This document shows, in pieces, positions 7,852-15,903 of a stretch of 64,000 bases of DNA. Below the pieces are notes generated by a model. It did no database searches, had not been told where the DNA came from, and was given only the letters and a program-made list of their open reading frames with translations. The stretch's first letter is position 1; each line of letters begins with the position of its first letter. Source of the stretch: Chersky-840 sp963810195 (GTDB taxonomy: Bacteria > Actinomycetota > Acidimicrobiia > Acidimicrobiales > UBA8190); contig CAWEMO010000002.1 in assembly GCA_963810195.1 (NCBI GenBank), positions 496,001 to 560,000 on the forward strand. The letters run 5' to 3'. The translations under genes and the position numbers were made by a program.

Positions 7852-9069
7852 TCAAGAAGCGAGGGCCCCCACCACGTAGTTCACACACGCGCACAGGGCG
7901 GCCACGTCCTCGGGGTCGATCGCCGGGAACATGGCGATGCGCAGCTGGTTGCGGCCGAGCTTCCGGTACGGCTCGGTGTCGACGATCCCGTTGGCGCGCA
8001 GGACCTTGGCCACGGCCTGCGCGTCGACGGCGTCCACGAGGTCGATAGTCCCCACGACGTGGCTGCGCTCGGAGGGCTTGCCCACGAACGGTGTGGCGAA
8101 GTCCGACTGCTCGGCCCAGGTGTAGAGGATCTCGGCCGACCGGTCGCAGCGACCGGCGGCCCAGTCGAGCCCGCCGCCGGCGAGCATCCACTCCACCTGC
8201 TCGGCGAAGAGCAACAGCGTCGCCAGCGCCGGGGTGTTGTAGGTCTGGTCCTTGGTCGAGTTGTCGATGGCGGTGGCGAGGTCGAGGAAGGCGGGCACCC
8301 AGCGCCCGCCGCCGTCGCCGGAGCCGGTGATCCGCTCCACCCGCTGGAGCGCCGCCGGTGAGAGCAGCGCCACCCACAGCCCCCCGTCGGAGGCGAAGCA
8401 CTTCTGGGGGGCGAAGTAGTAGGCGTCGAACTGGGTGGGGTCCACCCGCAGGCCGCCCGCTGCCGAGGTGCCGTCCACCACCACGATCTGGTCCGTAGTG
8501 GAGGCAGCGGGGCGGCGGATCTCCATGGCCACGCCCGTCGAGGTCTCGTTGTGGGTGAGGGCGTAGAGGTCGACGTCGCCGACGGCCACGGGCTCGGGAT
8601 GCGTGCCGGGTGGGGACTCGATGACGTGGGGGTCCTCGAGATGGGGCGCCGCCTTGGCGGCCGCCGCGAACTTGGACGAGAACTCGCCGAACGACAGGTG
8701 CTGGCTGCGCCGCTCGATGAGGCAGAAGGTGGCGATGTCCCAGAAGCAGGTCGCGCCGCCGTTTCCGAGCACGACCTCGTACCCGTCGGGGAGCGAGAAC
8801 AGGTCGCGCAGGCCGGCTCGGAGTCGTCCCACCACCGACTTCACGGGAGCCTGGCGGTGACTGGTGCCGAGGTAGTCCGGCGCCGCCGCCGCCAGGGCGG
8901 CGACCTGCTCGGGGCGCACCTTCGACGGTCCGCTCCCGAAGCGCCCGTCGGAGGGCTTCATGGCGTCGGGGATGCGGATGTCGGGCGCGCCGGCCTTGCC
9001 CGGGGTGCCGGGAGCGGCGGTGGGGCCCGTGGGGCCGGTGGCAGAGGGGTTCGTCACGTGTGCAAGCAT
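7852..9069 (-). CDS. serC: phosphoserine aminotransferase, actinobacterial type
   Basis: 405-residue PLP enzyme converting 3-phosphohydroxypyruvate to phosphoserine. It closely follows the mycobacterial SerC pattern: DGRFGSGPSKVRPEQV, GTSHRQAPVK, LGNGGATCFWD, HNETSTGVA, the PLP-lysine motif YYFAPQKCFASDGG, and NGIVDTEPYRKLGRNQLR near the end. The Ala/Gly/Pro-rich N-terminus before IPDAMKPSDGRF is poorly conserved, so the start is uncertain: ATG 9069, ATG 9078 (preceded by GGGGGT) or GTG 9057. The region is divergent with, and almost touching, aspC. Confidence 0.92.
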   Translation of the reverse strand: MLAHVTNPSATGPTGPTAAPGTPGKAGAPDIRIPDAMKPSDGRFGSGPSKVRPEQVAALAAAAPDYLGTSHRQAPVKSVVGRLRAGLRDLFSLPDGYEVVLGNGGATCFWDIATFCLIERRSQHLSFGEFSSKFAAAAKAAPHLEDPHVIESPPGTHPEPVAVGDVDLYALTHNETSTGVAMEIRRPAASTTDQIVVVDGTSAAGGLRVDPTQFDAYYFAPQKCFASDGGLWVALLSPAALQRVERITGSGDGGGRWVPAFLDLATAIDNSTKDQTYNTPALATLLLFAEQVEWMLAGGGLDWAAGRCDRSAEILYTWAEQSDFATPFVGKPSERSHVVGTIDLVDAVDAQAVAKVLRANGIVDTEPYRKLGRNQLRIAMFPAIDPEDVAALCACVNYVVGALAS

Positions 9070-9076
9070 GGCAGTC

Positions 9077-10321
9077 ATGGCGACCCCCCGAGAAACCGCC
9101 ACCTCGAGCGGCACGACGACCTGGGCCCGCATCTCGGCCCGGGTGGCGGCGGTGTCCCCGTCGGCCACGCTGGCGGTCGACGCCAAGGCAAAGGCGCTGC
9201 GCGCCGCGGGGGCCGACGTCATCGGCTTCGGGGCCGGGGAGCCGGACTTCCCGACGCCCGACCACATCGTCGAGGCCGCCGCCGCCGCCTGCCACGATCC
9301 GGTCAACCACCACTACACGCCCACCGCCGGCATCGCCCCGCTCCGAGAGGCGGTGGCGGCGAAGACCGAGCGCGACTCGGGTTACACGGTGGCGGCCTCT
9401 CAGGTCCTCGTCACCAACGGCGCCAAACAAGCGGTCTACGAGGCATTCGCGACGATTCTGGACCCGGGCGACGAGGTTCTCGTGCCGGCCCCGTACTGGA
9501 CGACCTACCCCGAAGTCATCGCCCTGGCCGGAGGGGTGCCGGTCGCCGTCCCCACCGACGAGACTACGGGCTTCCACCTGACCGTGGACGCCCTCGAGGC
9601 GGCGCTGACCCCGGCCACCAAGGTCCTGCTCTTCGTGTCGCCCAACAACCCCACCGGCGCGGTGAGCACGCCCGAGGAGGTCGAGCGCATCGGGCGATGG
9701 GCCGCCGATCGCGGCCTGTGGGTGGTGACCGACGAGATCTACGAGCACCTCGTCTACGGCGGGCGCGAGTTCCGCTCCATGCCGGTGGCGGTGCCCGAGC
9801 TCGCCGACCGCTGCATCGTGATCAACGGCGTGGCCAAGACCTACGCCATGACGGGATGGCGCGTCGGCTGGCTCATCGGACCTCCCGACGTCGTCGAGGC
9901 CGCCTCCAACCTGCAGTCGCACGCCACCTCGAACGTCTCCAACGTCTCTCAGCGCGCCGCGCTCGCCGCCCTGACGGGCACCCTGGCGGCGGTGGGGGAG
10001 ATGCACGCCGCTTTCGACCACCGTCGCCGCACCATCCACTCCATGCTCAACGACTGCTCCGGTGTCAGCTGTGTGGAGCCCGAGGGCGCGTTCTACGCCT
10101 TCCCGTCCGTGCGCGGACTGCTGGGCCGCCGATTGGCGGGACAGTTGGTGTCCTCCTCGGCCGACGTCGCCGCCGTCGCCATCGACGAAGCGCAGGTGGC
10201 CGTGGTCCCCGGAGAAGCCTTCGGGGCCGAGGGGTACCTGCGGCTGTCCTATGCGCTCGGTGACGACGCCATCGTCGAGGGCATCACGCGTCTCGGCAAG
10301 CTCTTCGCCACTGCCGACTAG
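9077..10321 (+). CDS. aspC: class I/II aminotransferase (aspartate aminotransferase type)
   Basis: 414-residue PLP-dependent aminotransferase of subgroup I-gamma style. Seen: RISARVAAVSPSATLAVDAKAKALRAAG, GFGAGEPDFPTPDHI, VTNGAKQAVYEA, SPNNPTGAV, VVTDEIYEHLVY, and the Schiff-base Lys in NGVAKTYAMTGWRVGW. This is the usual actinobacterial aspartate transaminase, although prephenate transamination is also seen in the group. The ATG at 9077 lies at the serC start, so one of the two genes must start further in or be leaderless. Confidence 0.88.
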   Translation: MATPRETATSSGTTTWARISARVAAVSPSATLAVDAKAKALRAAGADVIGFGAGEPDFPTPDHIVEAAAAACHDPVNHHYTPTAGIAPLREAVAAKTERDSGYTVAASQVLVTNGAKQAVYEAFATILDPGDEVLVPAPYWTTYPEVIALAGGVPVAVPTDETTGFHLTVDALEAALTPATKVLLFVSPNNPTGAVSTPEEVERIGRWAADRGLWVVTDEIYEHLVYGGREFRSMPVAVPELADRCIVINGVAKTYAMTGWRVGWLIGPPDVVEAASNLQSHATSNVSNVSQRAALAALTGTLAAVGEMHAAFDHRRRTIHSMLNDCSGVSCVEPEGAFYAFPSVRGLLGRRLAGQLVSSSADVAAVAIDEAQVAVVPGEAFGAEGYLRLSYALGDDAIVEGITRLGKLFATAD

Positions 10322-10391
10322 ACCATTCGCAGGAGCTCGCACACTCGCGATCGTGTGATTGTTGGGAATTCCGGGATTGCGGATTGCGACA

Positions 10392-10451
10392 GCGGGCAGC
10401 GGGCAACAGCGGGCAACAGCGGGCAGCGGGCAACCAGGGCAACCAGGGCAA
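10392..10451 (+). repeat. short direct repeats upstream of serA
   Basis: GCGGGCA and GCGGGCAACA/GGGCAACCA units repeat about seven times in the 185-bp gap between aspC and serA. The rest of the gap holds an unusual AT-leaning stretch (TTGTTGGGAATTCCGGGATTGCGGATTGCG, split over 10359-10388) and no gene. The repeats look like slippage products; a regulatory role cannot be judged. Confidence 0.7.
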
Positions 10452-10506
10452 GAGCGAGTCAGCGAACAGCGTCAGCGGATCTTCGAATAGCGAATAGGAC
10501 GAGGGT

Positions 10507-12075
10507 ATGGCACGGGTACTCATCACGGAAAAGCTCGCCGAACGCGGGCTCAAGGCATTGGCCGAAGCGGGCCACGAAGTGGACGTGCAGCTCGACTTGG
10601 ATCCAGACGCGCTCCTCGGCGCCATCGTGGGCGCCAATGCGCTGATCGTCCGCTCGGCAACCCAGGTCACTGCGGCCGTCCTCGAGGCCGGCACCGACCT
10701 CGCCGTGGTGGGGCGCGCCGGCATCGGGCTCGACAACGTCGACGTCGAAGCCGCCACCCGGCGCGGCGTGATGGTGGTGAATGCCCCTGAGTCCAACGTG
10801 CTCTCGGCGGCCGAGCACGCCATGGCCCTGCTCCTGGCACAGGCGCGCAACGTCCCTCAGGCGCACGCCGCCCTGATGGCGGGGAAGTGGGAGCGTTCGA
10901 AGTGGGAGGGCGTCGAGTTGCACGGCAAGACGCTCGGGGTCATCGGACTCGGTCGCATCGGTGCCCTCGTGGCCCAGCGTGCGCTGGCGTTCGGCATGCG
11001 CCTGTGCGCGTACGACCCGTACGTCTCGCCAGACCGGGCGCGCCACATGGGTGTCGAGATGCTGTCCCTCGACGAACTCGTGGCCGAATCGGATTTCCTC
11101 ACGATCCATCTGCCCAAGACGACCGAGACCGCGGGGCTCATCGGCGCCGAGCTGCTCGCCAAGGCCAAACCCGGCATCCGCATCGTGAACGCGGCCCGGG
11201 GCGGCATCGTCGACGAGGAGGCACTGGCCGACGCGCTGCGCTCGGGCAGGGTGGGCGGAGCCGCCTTCGACGTCTTCGCCACCGAGCCGTGCACCGACTC
11301 GCCGCTCTTCGCGTTCCCGACCGTGGTGGTCACCCCCCACCTGGGCGCGTCCACCGTCGAAGCCCAGGACAAGGCGGGTGTGACCATCGCGGAGCAGGTG
11401 AACCTGGCCCTGGCGGGGGACTTCGTGCCCTTCGCCGTGAACGTGGCCGCCACGGAGGTGTCGGAGACGGTCCGTCCCTACCTCGGCCTGGCCGAACAGC
11501 TGGGCCGGTGCTTCGCCTGCCTCAACGACGGCCTGCCCGAGCGTCTCGAGGTGGAATACCAGGGCGGCCTGGCCGGCTCCAACACCACCATCCTGACCCT
11601 GGCGGTGCTCAAGGGCATCTTCTCGGCCGGGACCGAGGAGCCGGTGTCGTACGTGAACGCACCCCAGCTGGCATCGGAGCGGGGCCTCGAGGTCCGGGAG
11701 GTGTCGACCTCCACGGCGCGCGACTACGTGAACCTCATCACGCTCCGGTCGCCTGGCCACTCCATGGCCGGGACGCTGACCGGGCCCCGTTCGGAGGCAC
11801 GCCTCGTGCTCGTCGACGACCACACCGTCGAGGTGCCCCCCGCCGAGTACATGCTGATCGTCCGCAACGACGACCGGCCGGGCATGATCGGGGTCGTGGG
11901 CGTGGTCCTCGGGAACGCCGGTGTGTCGATCTCCTCGATGGACGTCGACCCGTCCCGCACCGAAGGAACTGCCCTCATGGTGCTCTCCACCGACCGCGCC
12001 ATTCCCGACGAGGCATTCGCCCAGCTGCAAGACACCGACGGCATTCTCGACATCCACCGGATCACCTGCGTCTGA
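10507..12075 (+). CDS. serA: D-3-phosphoglycerate dehydrogenase, long form
   Basis: 522-residue first enzyme of serine synthesis. It has the long type I layout of mycobacterial SerA: a catalytic and NAD-binding core (GLGRIGALVAQRALAFGM; NAARGGIVDEEALADAL; HLGASTVEAQDKAG with the catalytic His), an allosteric substrate-binding domain (about 315-445) and a C-terminal ACT domain (LIVRNDDRPGMIGVVGVVLGNAGV). The ACT domain binds L-serine for feedback control in relatives. Start ATG 10507 follows GACGAGGGT. It forms a serine-synthesis neighbourhood with serC. Confidence 0.95.
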   Translation: MARVLITEKLAERGLKALAEAGHEVDVQLDLDPDALLGAIVGANALIVRSATQVTAAVLEAGTDLAVVGRAGIGLDNVDVEAATRRGVMVVNAPESNVLSAAEHAMALLLAQARNVPQAHAALMAGKWERSKWEGVELHGKTLGVIGLGRIGALVAQRALAFGMRLCAYDPYVSPDRARHMGVEMLSLDELVAESDFLTIHLPKTTETAGLIGAELLAKAKPGIRIVNAARGGIVDEEALADALRSGRVGGAAFDVFATEPCTDSPLFAFPTVVVTPHLGASTVEAQDKAGVTIAEQVNLALAGDFVPFAVNVAATEVSETVRPYLGLAEQLGRCFACLNDGLPERLEVEYQGGLAGSNTTILTLAVLKGIFSAGTEEPVSYVNAPQLASERGLEVREVSTSTARDYVNLITLRSPGHSMAGTLTGPRSEARLVLVDDHTVEVPPAEYMLIVRNDDRPGMIGVVGVVLGNAGVSISSMDVDPSRTEGTALMVLSTDRAIPDEAFAQLQDTDGILDIHRITCV

Positions 12076-12141
12076 GGCCCGGCGGTCGGGACGGTTCGGG
12101 CGGGCCGGTCGGTTGGGCGGTTTCTGCCACTTCGGCGGGTC

Positions 12142-12181
12142 CGTCGAAGCGGCGCTTGGGTTCGGCGGCTCCGCTTCGACG
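12142..12181. terminator. perfect 11-bp inverted repeat after serA
   Basis: CGTCGAAGCGG (12142-12152) and CCGCTTCGACG (12171-12181) are perfectly complementary with an 18-nt spacer. It lies between the serA stop and the sigma factor gene. It has no U-tract, so it may be a non-canonical terminator or a processing hairpin. The rest of 12076-12329 shows no complete gene. Confidence 0.5.
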
Positions 12182-12329
12182 CCGGTCCGGGGGAGCCCGG
12201 CACCCAGGTATCCGGGGCCGGCGGATTAGCCTTTGAGGCATCGACGACCACCTCGATACGGCCGGGGACGGCAACGGGGAGGTTCTCGAAGCGGCGCGTC
12301 GGGGAGACCGCGACGCTCTCGAGACCCTG

Positions 12330-13130
12330 GTGACAGCGCACTACGACCGCGTGCATGCATTGTGTCGGCGGATGCTCGGCAATGACGCCGACGCCCTCGA
12401 TGCCACCCAGGACACGCTTGTTGCCGCCATCCGGGGTCTGAGCCGGTTCGACGGGCGCAGCTCGTTCGGCACGTGGCTCTACCGTGTCGCCACCAACACC
12501 TGTATCGACGAATTGCGACGTCGCCGACGCCGACCGGTCACCGGGATCGCTTTCGACGTCGCCGAAGTCGCCGAAGGGATGTCGTCGGAGGCTCCGGGCT
12601 TGTTCGCCGTCCCCGCTCGGAGGGGCGCGCCTGATTCGGACGGCTCCCCCGATGAGGGCGAGGGTCGGCACAGCGGGCCCCGGACTACCGGCCGCAGCGG
12701 GCCCGGTCCTGGTCCGTCGGGGCACGTCGGAGGGAGCCGGGACCCGGCCGACGTCGTGGCCGGCCGGGTGGACGTCGACGCCGCCCTCGCTCTGCTCCCG
12801 GTCGAGTTCCGCACCGCGGTGGTGCTCAGAGACGTGTGCGATCTGCCCTACGACGAGATCGCGGCGGTCCTGGATGTCCCGGTTGGGACCGTGCGCTCGC
12901 GCATCGCCCGGGCCCGAAGTGCGCTGGCAGCTACGTGGAATCCCGGAGTCCGTTCGACCTCCGACCGAGCTGCCCGGGAGGGGACCGGGAACCGGACACC
13001 ATCGCCCGACGTCAGAACACGTGACAGCGACCGGGCCGGGGCGACCGACGCATCGGGTACGGCGCAGCGGCTCGGGCGCCGTCCGGGACCGATCACAGAC
13101 CAACCACACCAGGAAGAGCGCACCCAATGA
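12330..13130 (+). CDS. ECF-type RNA polymerase sigma factor
   Basis: Sigma-70 family factor with region 2 (HYDRVHALCRRMLGNDADALDATQDTLVAAIRGLSRFDGRSSFGTWLYRVATNTCIDELRRRRR) and region 4 (LALLPVEFRTAVVLRDVCDLPYDEIAAVLDVPVGTVRSRIARARSAL), each shown here in part only. A disordered linker of about 75 residues joins them, and a Thr/Arg-rich tail follows region 4; both are longer than usual. The GTG at 12330 is the first standard start, but region 2-like sequence (EVLEAARRGDRDALETLV) continues upstream in frame to a stop at 12234, with no ATG, GTG or TTG. The anti-sigma gene overlaps its end by 4 bp. Confidence 0.82.
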   Translation: MTAHYDRVHALCRRMLGNDADALDATQDTLVAAIRGLSRFDGRSSFGTWLYRVATNTCIDELRRRRRRPVTGIAFDVAEVAEGMSSEAPGLFAVPARRGAPDSDGSPDEGEGRHSGPRTTGRSGPGPGPSGHVGGSRDPADVVAGRVDVDAALALLPVEFRTAVVLRDVCDLPYDEIAAVLDVPVGTVRSRIARARSALAATWNPGVRSTSDRAAREGTGNRTPSPDVRTRDSDRAGATDASGTAQRLGRRPGPITDQPHQEERTQ

Positions 13131-13408
13131 CCGACGGGCACCCGACCGACGGGCACCCGACCGACGAGCAACTGTCCTCGCTTCTCGACGGAGCGGCGGG
13201 CTTCGCCGTGGACGCCGGCACCGACGCCGACGGCGAGCGCCACGAGGATGGTGGACCGGACCTGGCGGAACATCTCGCCGGATGCGGGGAGTGCCGCGCC
13301 CGCATGGCCGTTCTAGAAGCAGTACGTGACCTCGTGCGGACACCCGTCCCGCCCGTGGCCCCCGATGTCGCGCGCTGCATCGATCGCGGCTGTATTGCGG
13401 GAGAGTGA
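13127..13408 (+). CDS. zinc-finger anti-sigma factor, N-terminal part
   Basis: 93-residue product with LSSLLDG and the zinc-binding DLAEHLAGCGECRARM pattern (HxxxCxxC) of the ZAS anti-sigma domain. Such domains sequester ECF sigma factors in the cytoplasm. The ATG overlaps the sigma stop (ATGA), as is usual for sigma/anti-sigma pairs. After APDV the frame runs into CIDRGCIAGE and stops, while the plus-one frame gives DVRAASIAAVLRE, the expected continuation. The gene is therefore split from its membrane half by what looks like a single extra base near 13370. Confidence 0.75.
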   Translation: MTDGHPTDGHPTDEQLSSLLDGAAGFAVDAGTDADGERHEDGGPDLAEHLAGCGECRARMAVLEAVRDLVRTPVPPVAPDVARCIDRGCIAGE

Positions 13409-14186
13409 AGCTCCACCTGTCCGTGCCGGTGCCGGTGCCGGTGCCGGTGCCGGTGCCAGTGCCAGTGCCAGTGCCAGTGTCGGTGCTGATGCGGGTGGCG
13501 GTGCCGCACGCAACGGCCCTCCGACGCCGATCAGGGGCCGCAGGCGGCCGCAGGTGCTCGTCGGTTCCGCCGCCGCGGTGTTGATCCTGGCGGCTGCGGT
13601 CGGCGTCCCGCTGGCGCTGTCGGGGCGGAGCACGTCCGGCCGCTCGACGGTATCAACCGCTGCCGAGGCATCAAGGGGTGCGGCTTCGAGCGGCGCGGCG
13701 TCGAGCGCGCAGCACCACGGACGGTCCGCTCTCGGGACGAAGGACCTGTCAAAATTCGCCAACGCTCCCATCGCCGATCTGGGGCCGGTCGGCTCTGTCC
13801 AAGCGCTGGGGGCGCGGGCAGCGGCCGTGCAGCCGCTCAACTCGGCCGCCACGCCGAACGCAGCAGCCGTTCCGGGTGCGGCCACCGCAGCTCCGACCGA
13901 GCCGGGATCGTCTCTCGGGGGCACGTTCGCACCGCTGCCGACATCGGCGGCGATCGGCGTGTTCGAGCGCTGCTTCTCGTCAGCTGTGAGCGCGGCTGGC
14001 CCCGGCCAGGCCGTGCAGGCCCTCGCCACGGCCGAGTTCGAAGGGACACCCGCACTCGTGTTCGTCTTCCAGCCTTCGGCGGGTGGGTCGACCACGGGTG
14101 GGTCGACCACAGGCAACTCGGCGCGACCGCTCGCGGTTGCGACAGCGCGGGCCGGTTGCCGGGTACTCGGTACCGCGTCGATCTGA
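13365..14186 (+). CDS. anti-sigma factor, membrane and periplasmic part
   Basis: Frame that continues the anti-sigma protein after the apparent frameshift. It begins MSRAASIAAVLRE, then has an (AG)n(AS)n segment encoded by hexanucleotide repeats. A basic stop-transfer patch, one transmembrane helix (PQVLVGSAAAVLILAAAVGVPLAL) and a low-complexity extracytoplasmic Ala/Ser/Pro region follow, with two Cys near the end (ERCFSS, AGCRVLG). The in-frame ATG at 13326 would give a longer N-terminus. It could be expressed by frameshifting, by its own start, or as one protein if the shift is an error. Confidence 0.65.
   Translation: MSRAASIAAVLRESEAPPVRAGAGAGAGAGASASASASVGADAGGGAARNGPPTPIRGRRRPQVLVGSAAAVLILAAAVGVPLALSGRSTSGRSTVSTAAEASRGAASSGAASSAQHHGRSALGTKDLSKFANAPIADLGPVGSVQALGARAAAVQPLNSAATPNAAAVPGAATAAPTEPGSSLGGTFAPLPTSAAIGVFERCFSSAVSAAGPGQAVQALATAEFEGTPALVFVFQPSAGGSTTGGSTTGNSARPLAVATARAGCRVLGTASI
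13423..13482 (+). repeat. hexanucleotide tandem repeat in anti-sigma gene
   Basis: Ten 6-bp units: GTGCCG five times, GTGCCA four times and one GTGTCG. They encode alternating Ala-Gly then Ala-Ser. The 6-bp period keeps the frame, so copy-number change would alter linker length without a shift. Confidence 0.9.
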
Positions 14187-14227
14187 ACGCCCGAGACAGG
14201 ACGCGGGGTGAGCGACCCGACTCCACG

Positions 14228-15238
14228 TCAAGCCGGAGTGACCGCATGCCGCCGCCGCCGCACGATGCGCGTCCCGGCCACCCAGACGAGGGCCAAGAGC
14301 ACCACAACCGGCAATGCCCAGCTCCCGCCGACCACGAGTCCGTCGAGCACGGCCAGCGAGTTGTGACGGAGATAGCGCCACGCCACCGTGGCCGCGTTGG
14401 CATTCGGCCGAGGTTGGGGAGTGGGTACGACCGGCACGCCGGGGGCGGAGAGGTCAGCCGTGATGGTGGCGAAGGCCGCGGAGTTCTCCAGCACCGACTG
14501 CTGGTTCTCGAGTTGCTGGAGCTGCTGCTCGACCGGGAAAAGCTGCTCCTGGATCTGCAGGAACGTGTTGATGTCGGTTGTCTGCGCGAGTTTCCCCTGC
14601 AGGAGGTTCACCTCTTCCTGGAGGACCTGGATCGTCGCTGCGTTCTGCGACACCTGGTTCGTGACGTCCTTGCCCTGGAACTGTTGGTCCGTCACCTTGC
14701 CGTACCCCGACAGCGCGCTCATGGCCTGGCTGAAGTCCGAGTCCAAGACGTGAATGACGATGCTGCCCGAGTTCGGCGCGGAGCGCGCCGTCCCTCCTCC
14801 CACCGACGAGCTCTCGACGTAGCCACCGTCGTCAGATGCCAATCCGGCGATCCGCGTCAGCGTGGGATTCAGGGCGTTCTTCCCGACTCGAAGGTCGATG
14901 GTGGCCGTGCGGACGATCTGGGGGGTGAGCGCGACTATCGGCACGCTCGGAAGCGCTCCCCCGTCGGCAGGAGATTGCGAGGCTGTCCCCTCGCTCGAGG
15001 CTTTCCCCCCTTTCGAGGCCGCTGCCCGGCTCGAGGCTGCTGCCCCGGTGGAGCCGCTGGAGGGAGATGCCACGGGGGCGGTGAGACCCTGGTGGGTCGA
15101 GCTGGTTCTCGGCGCCGGGACCGAGGGCGCGCCCGCGCCCGTGGATCGGCCCAGGAGGTGGCGGCCGACCCCGGCTCCGGTGACCACGACGACGACGGCG
15201 ACGACCGCGATGACGATCCTTCTGCGGGTATTGGACAC
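14228..15238 (-). CDS. DUF4349-like membrane protein
   Basis: 336-residue envelope protein. An N-terminal membrane anchor (RRIVIAVVAVVVVVTGAGVG) is followed by a Ser/Ala-rich linker and a DUF4349-like domain (IVRTATIDLRVGKNALNPTLTRIAGLASDDGGYVESS, in part). A Gln/Leu-rich coiled coil (ATIQVLQEEVNLLQGKLAQ ... LFPVEQQLQQLENQQ) and a C-terminal helix (WALPVVVLLALVWVAGTRIV) with a basic tail complete it. The GTG at 15238 is preceded by GGAGGAG at good spacing, better than the TTG at 15253. The molecular role of the family is unknown. It is convergent with the anti-sigma gene, 41 bp apart. Confidence 0.75.
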   Translation of the reverse strand: MSNTRRRIVIAVVAVVVVVTGAGVGRHLLGRSTGAGAPSVPAPRTSSTHQGLTAPVASPSSGSTGAAASSRAAASKGGKASSEGTASQSPADGGALPSVPIVALTPQIVRTATIDLRVGKNALNPTLTRIAGLASDDGGYVESSSVGGGTARSAPNSGSIVIHVLDSDFSQAMSALSGYGKVTDQQFQGKDVTNQVSQNAATIQVLQEEVNLLQGKLAQTTDINTFLQIQEQLFPVEQQLQQLENQQSVLENSAAFATITADLSAPGVPVVPTPQPRPNANAATVAWRYLRHNSLAVLDGLVVGGSWALPVVVLLALVWVAGTRIVRRRRHAVTPA

Positions 15239-15385
15239 TGGTGCCTCCTCCAACGACGACCCCGCGCTCGGCGCGCCGGGGCCGGCAGGCCGGTCCGACT
15301 TGATCCGGCGCCTGTTGGACGAAGCGCTCGTCGTTCGAGTTCCCGAGAGTGCGGCGACTGCGTTCGGGCGCTGCCTCTGCCGGCG

Positions 15386-15604
15386 TCAGCTCCCGGCAGG
15401 AACGCGAGAGCCGTTCGGCGCCAGTCGACCCGGCGCGGGTGGCACCACCGGCCAAGTGTCGAAGCTGCCGCGCTGAGAGCCTGGCACTCCCGGTCTTCCG
15501 GCGATTCGCCCGAGCGCCGCCCGGCCCGCCGCCACGGCCACGGCCGCCAGCACCGCCACGATGATCGACCAGCCCAGACCTCGCCGTACCCCTCGCACGT
15601 CCAC
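15386..15604 (-). CDS. small membrane protein
   Basis: 72-residue reading frame starting GTG. One hydrophobic helix (GLGWSIIVAVLAAVAVAAGRAAL) is followed by a Pro/Gly-rich tail containing GSFDTWPVVPPAPGR, a pattern I associate with small uncharacterised actinobacterial proteins. The start could also be the GTG at 15598. No function can be assigned. It is divergent from the leuA leader and may share its promoter region. Confidence 0.45.
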   Translation of the reverse strand: MDVRGVRRGLGWSIIVAVLAAVAVAAGRAALGRIAGRPGVPGSQRGSFDTWPVVPPAPGRLAPNGSRVPAGS

Positions 15605-15634
15605 CAGCGTAGATCGGGCCGACCGGCGGTGTGC

Positions 15635-15663
15635 TTGACCTAGGCCCTCTCTTTTGCAAGCAT
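15635..15663 (+). promoter_or_regulatory. predicted promoter of the leuA leader
   Basis: TTGACC (15635-15640), a 17-bp spacer and AAGCAT (15658-15663). The leader ATG at 15674 starts 10 nt further on, the same spacing as at ilvB and leuB, again implying a nearly leaderless leader peptide. Confidence 0.45.
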
Positions 15664-15673
15664 GGGATGCATC

Positions 15674-15715
15674 ATGCGTGAGTGCCGGTACATCCAGGCC
15701 CTGCTTCTTACCTGA
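15674..15715 (+). CDS. leuA leader peptide (attenuator peptide)
   Basis: 13-residue frame MRECRYIQALLLT ending in TGA, with three consecutive Leu codons (CTG CTT CTT) near its end. An in-frame ATG at 15662 would add four residues but lies on the predicted -10 box. A hairpin and a terminator follow, and then leuA. The Leu run fits sensing of leucyl-tRNA. Confidence 0.78.
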   Translation: MRECRYIQALLLT

Positions 15716-15716
15716 C

Positions 15717-15740
15717 GGCGAGCGCCACATCGCGCTCGTC
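15717..15740 (+). promoter_or_regulatory. leader hairpin of the leuA attenuator
   Basis: CGAGCGC (15719-15725) pairs with GCGCTCG (15732-15738), extended by a G-U and a G-C pair to 15717-15740. It begins 1 nt after the leader stop codon, as in the ilvB and leuB leaders. Confidence 0.6.
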
Positions 15741-15746
15741 GAACCG

Positions 15747-15780
15747 CCCCCTGTGCCCGATGGCCAGGGGGTTTCTTCTT
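15747..15780 (+). terminator. intrinsic terminator of the leuA attenuator
   Basis: CCCCCTG (15747-15753) pairs with CAGGGGG (15765-15771). An inner GCC/GGC pair stacks below it with one bulged T. The tract TTTCTTCTT follows. It lies 124 nt before the leuA start. Confidence 0.75.
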
Positions 15781-15845
15781 GGGCCGAGAACCGCCGGAAC
15801 CGGGACAAGACCCAGCCGAGCAACACAGGACACGACGCACAGTTG

Positions 15846-15877
<32 letters not shown>

Positions 15878-15903
15878 CGGAACCAGAGAGTGAGGACAGG
15901 CCG

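Noticed and set aside
7838..10342. 834-codon minus-strand open frame across serC and aspC
   Set aside because: It is a shadow frame; both true genes are clear in other frames.
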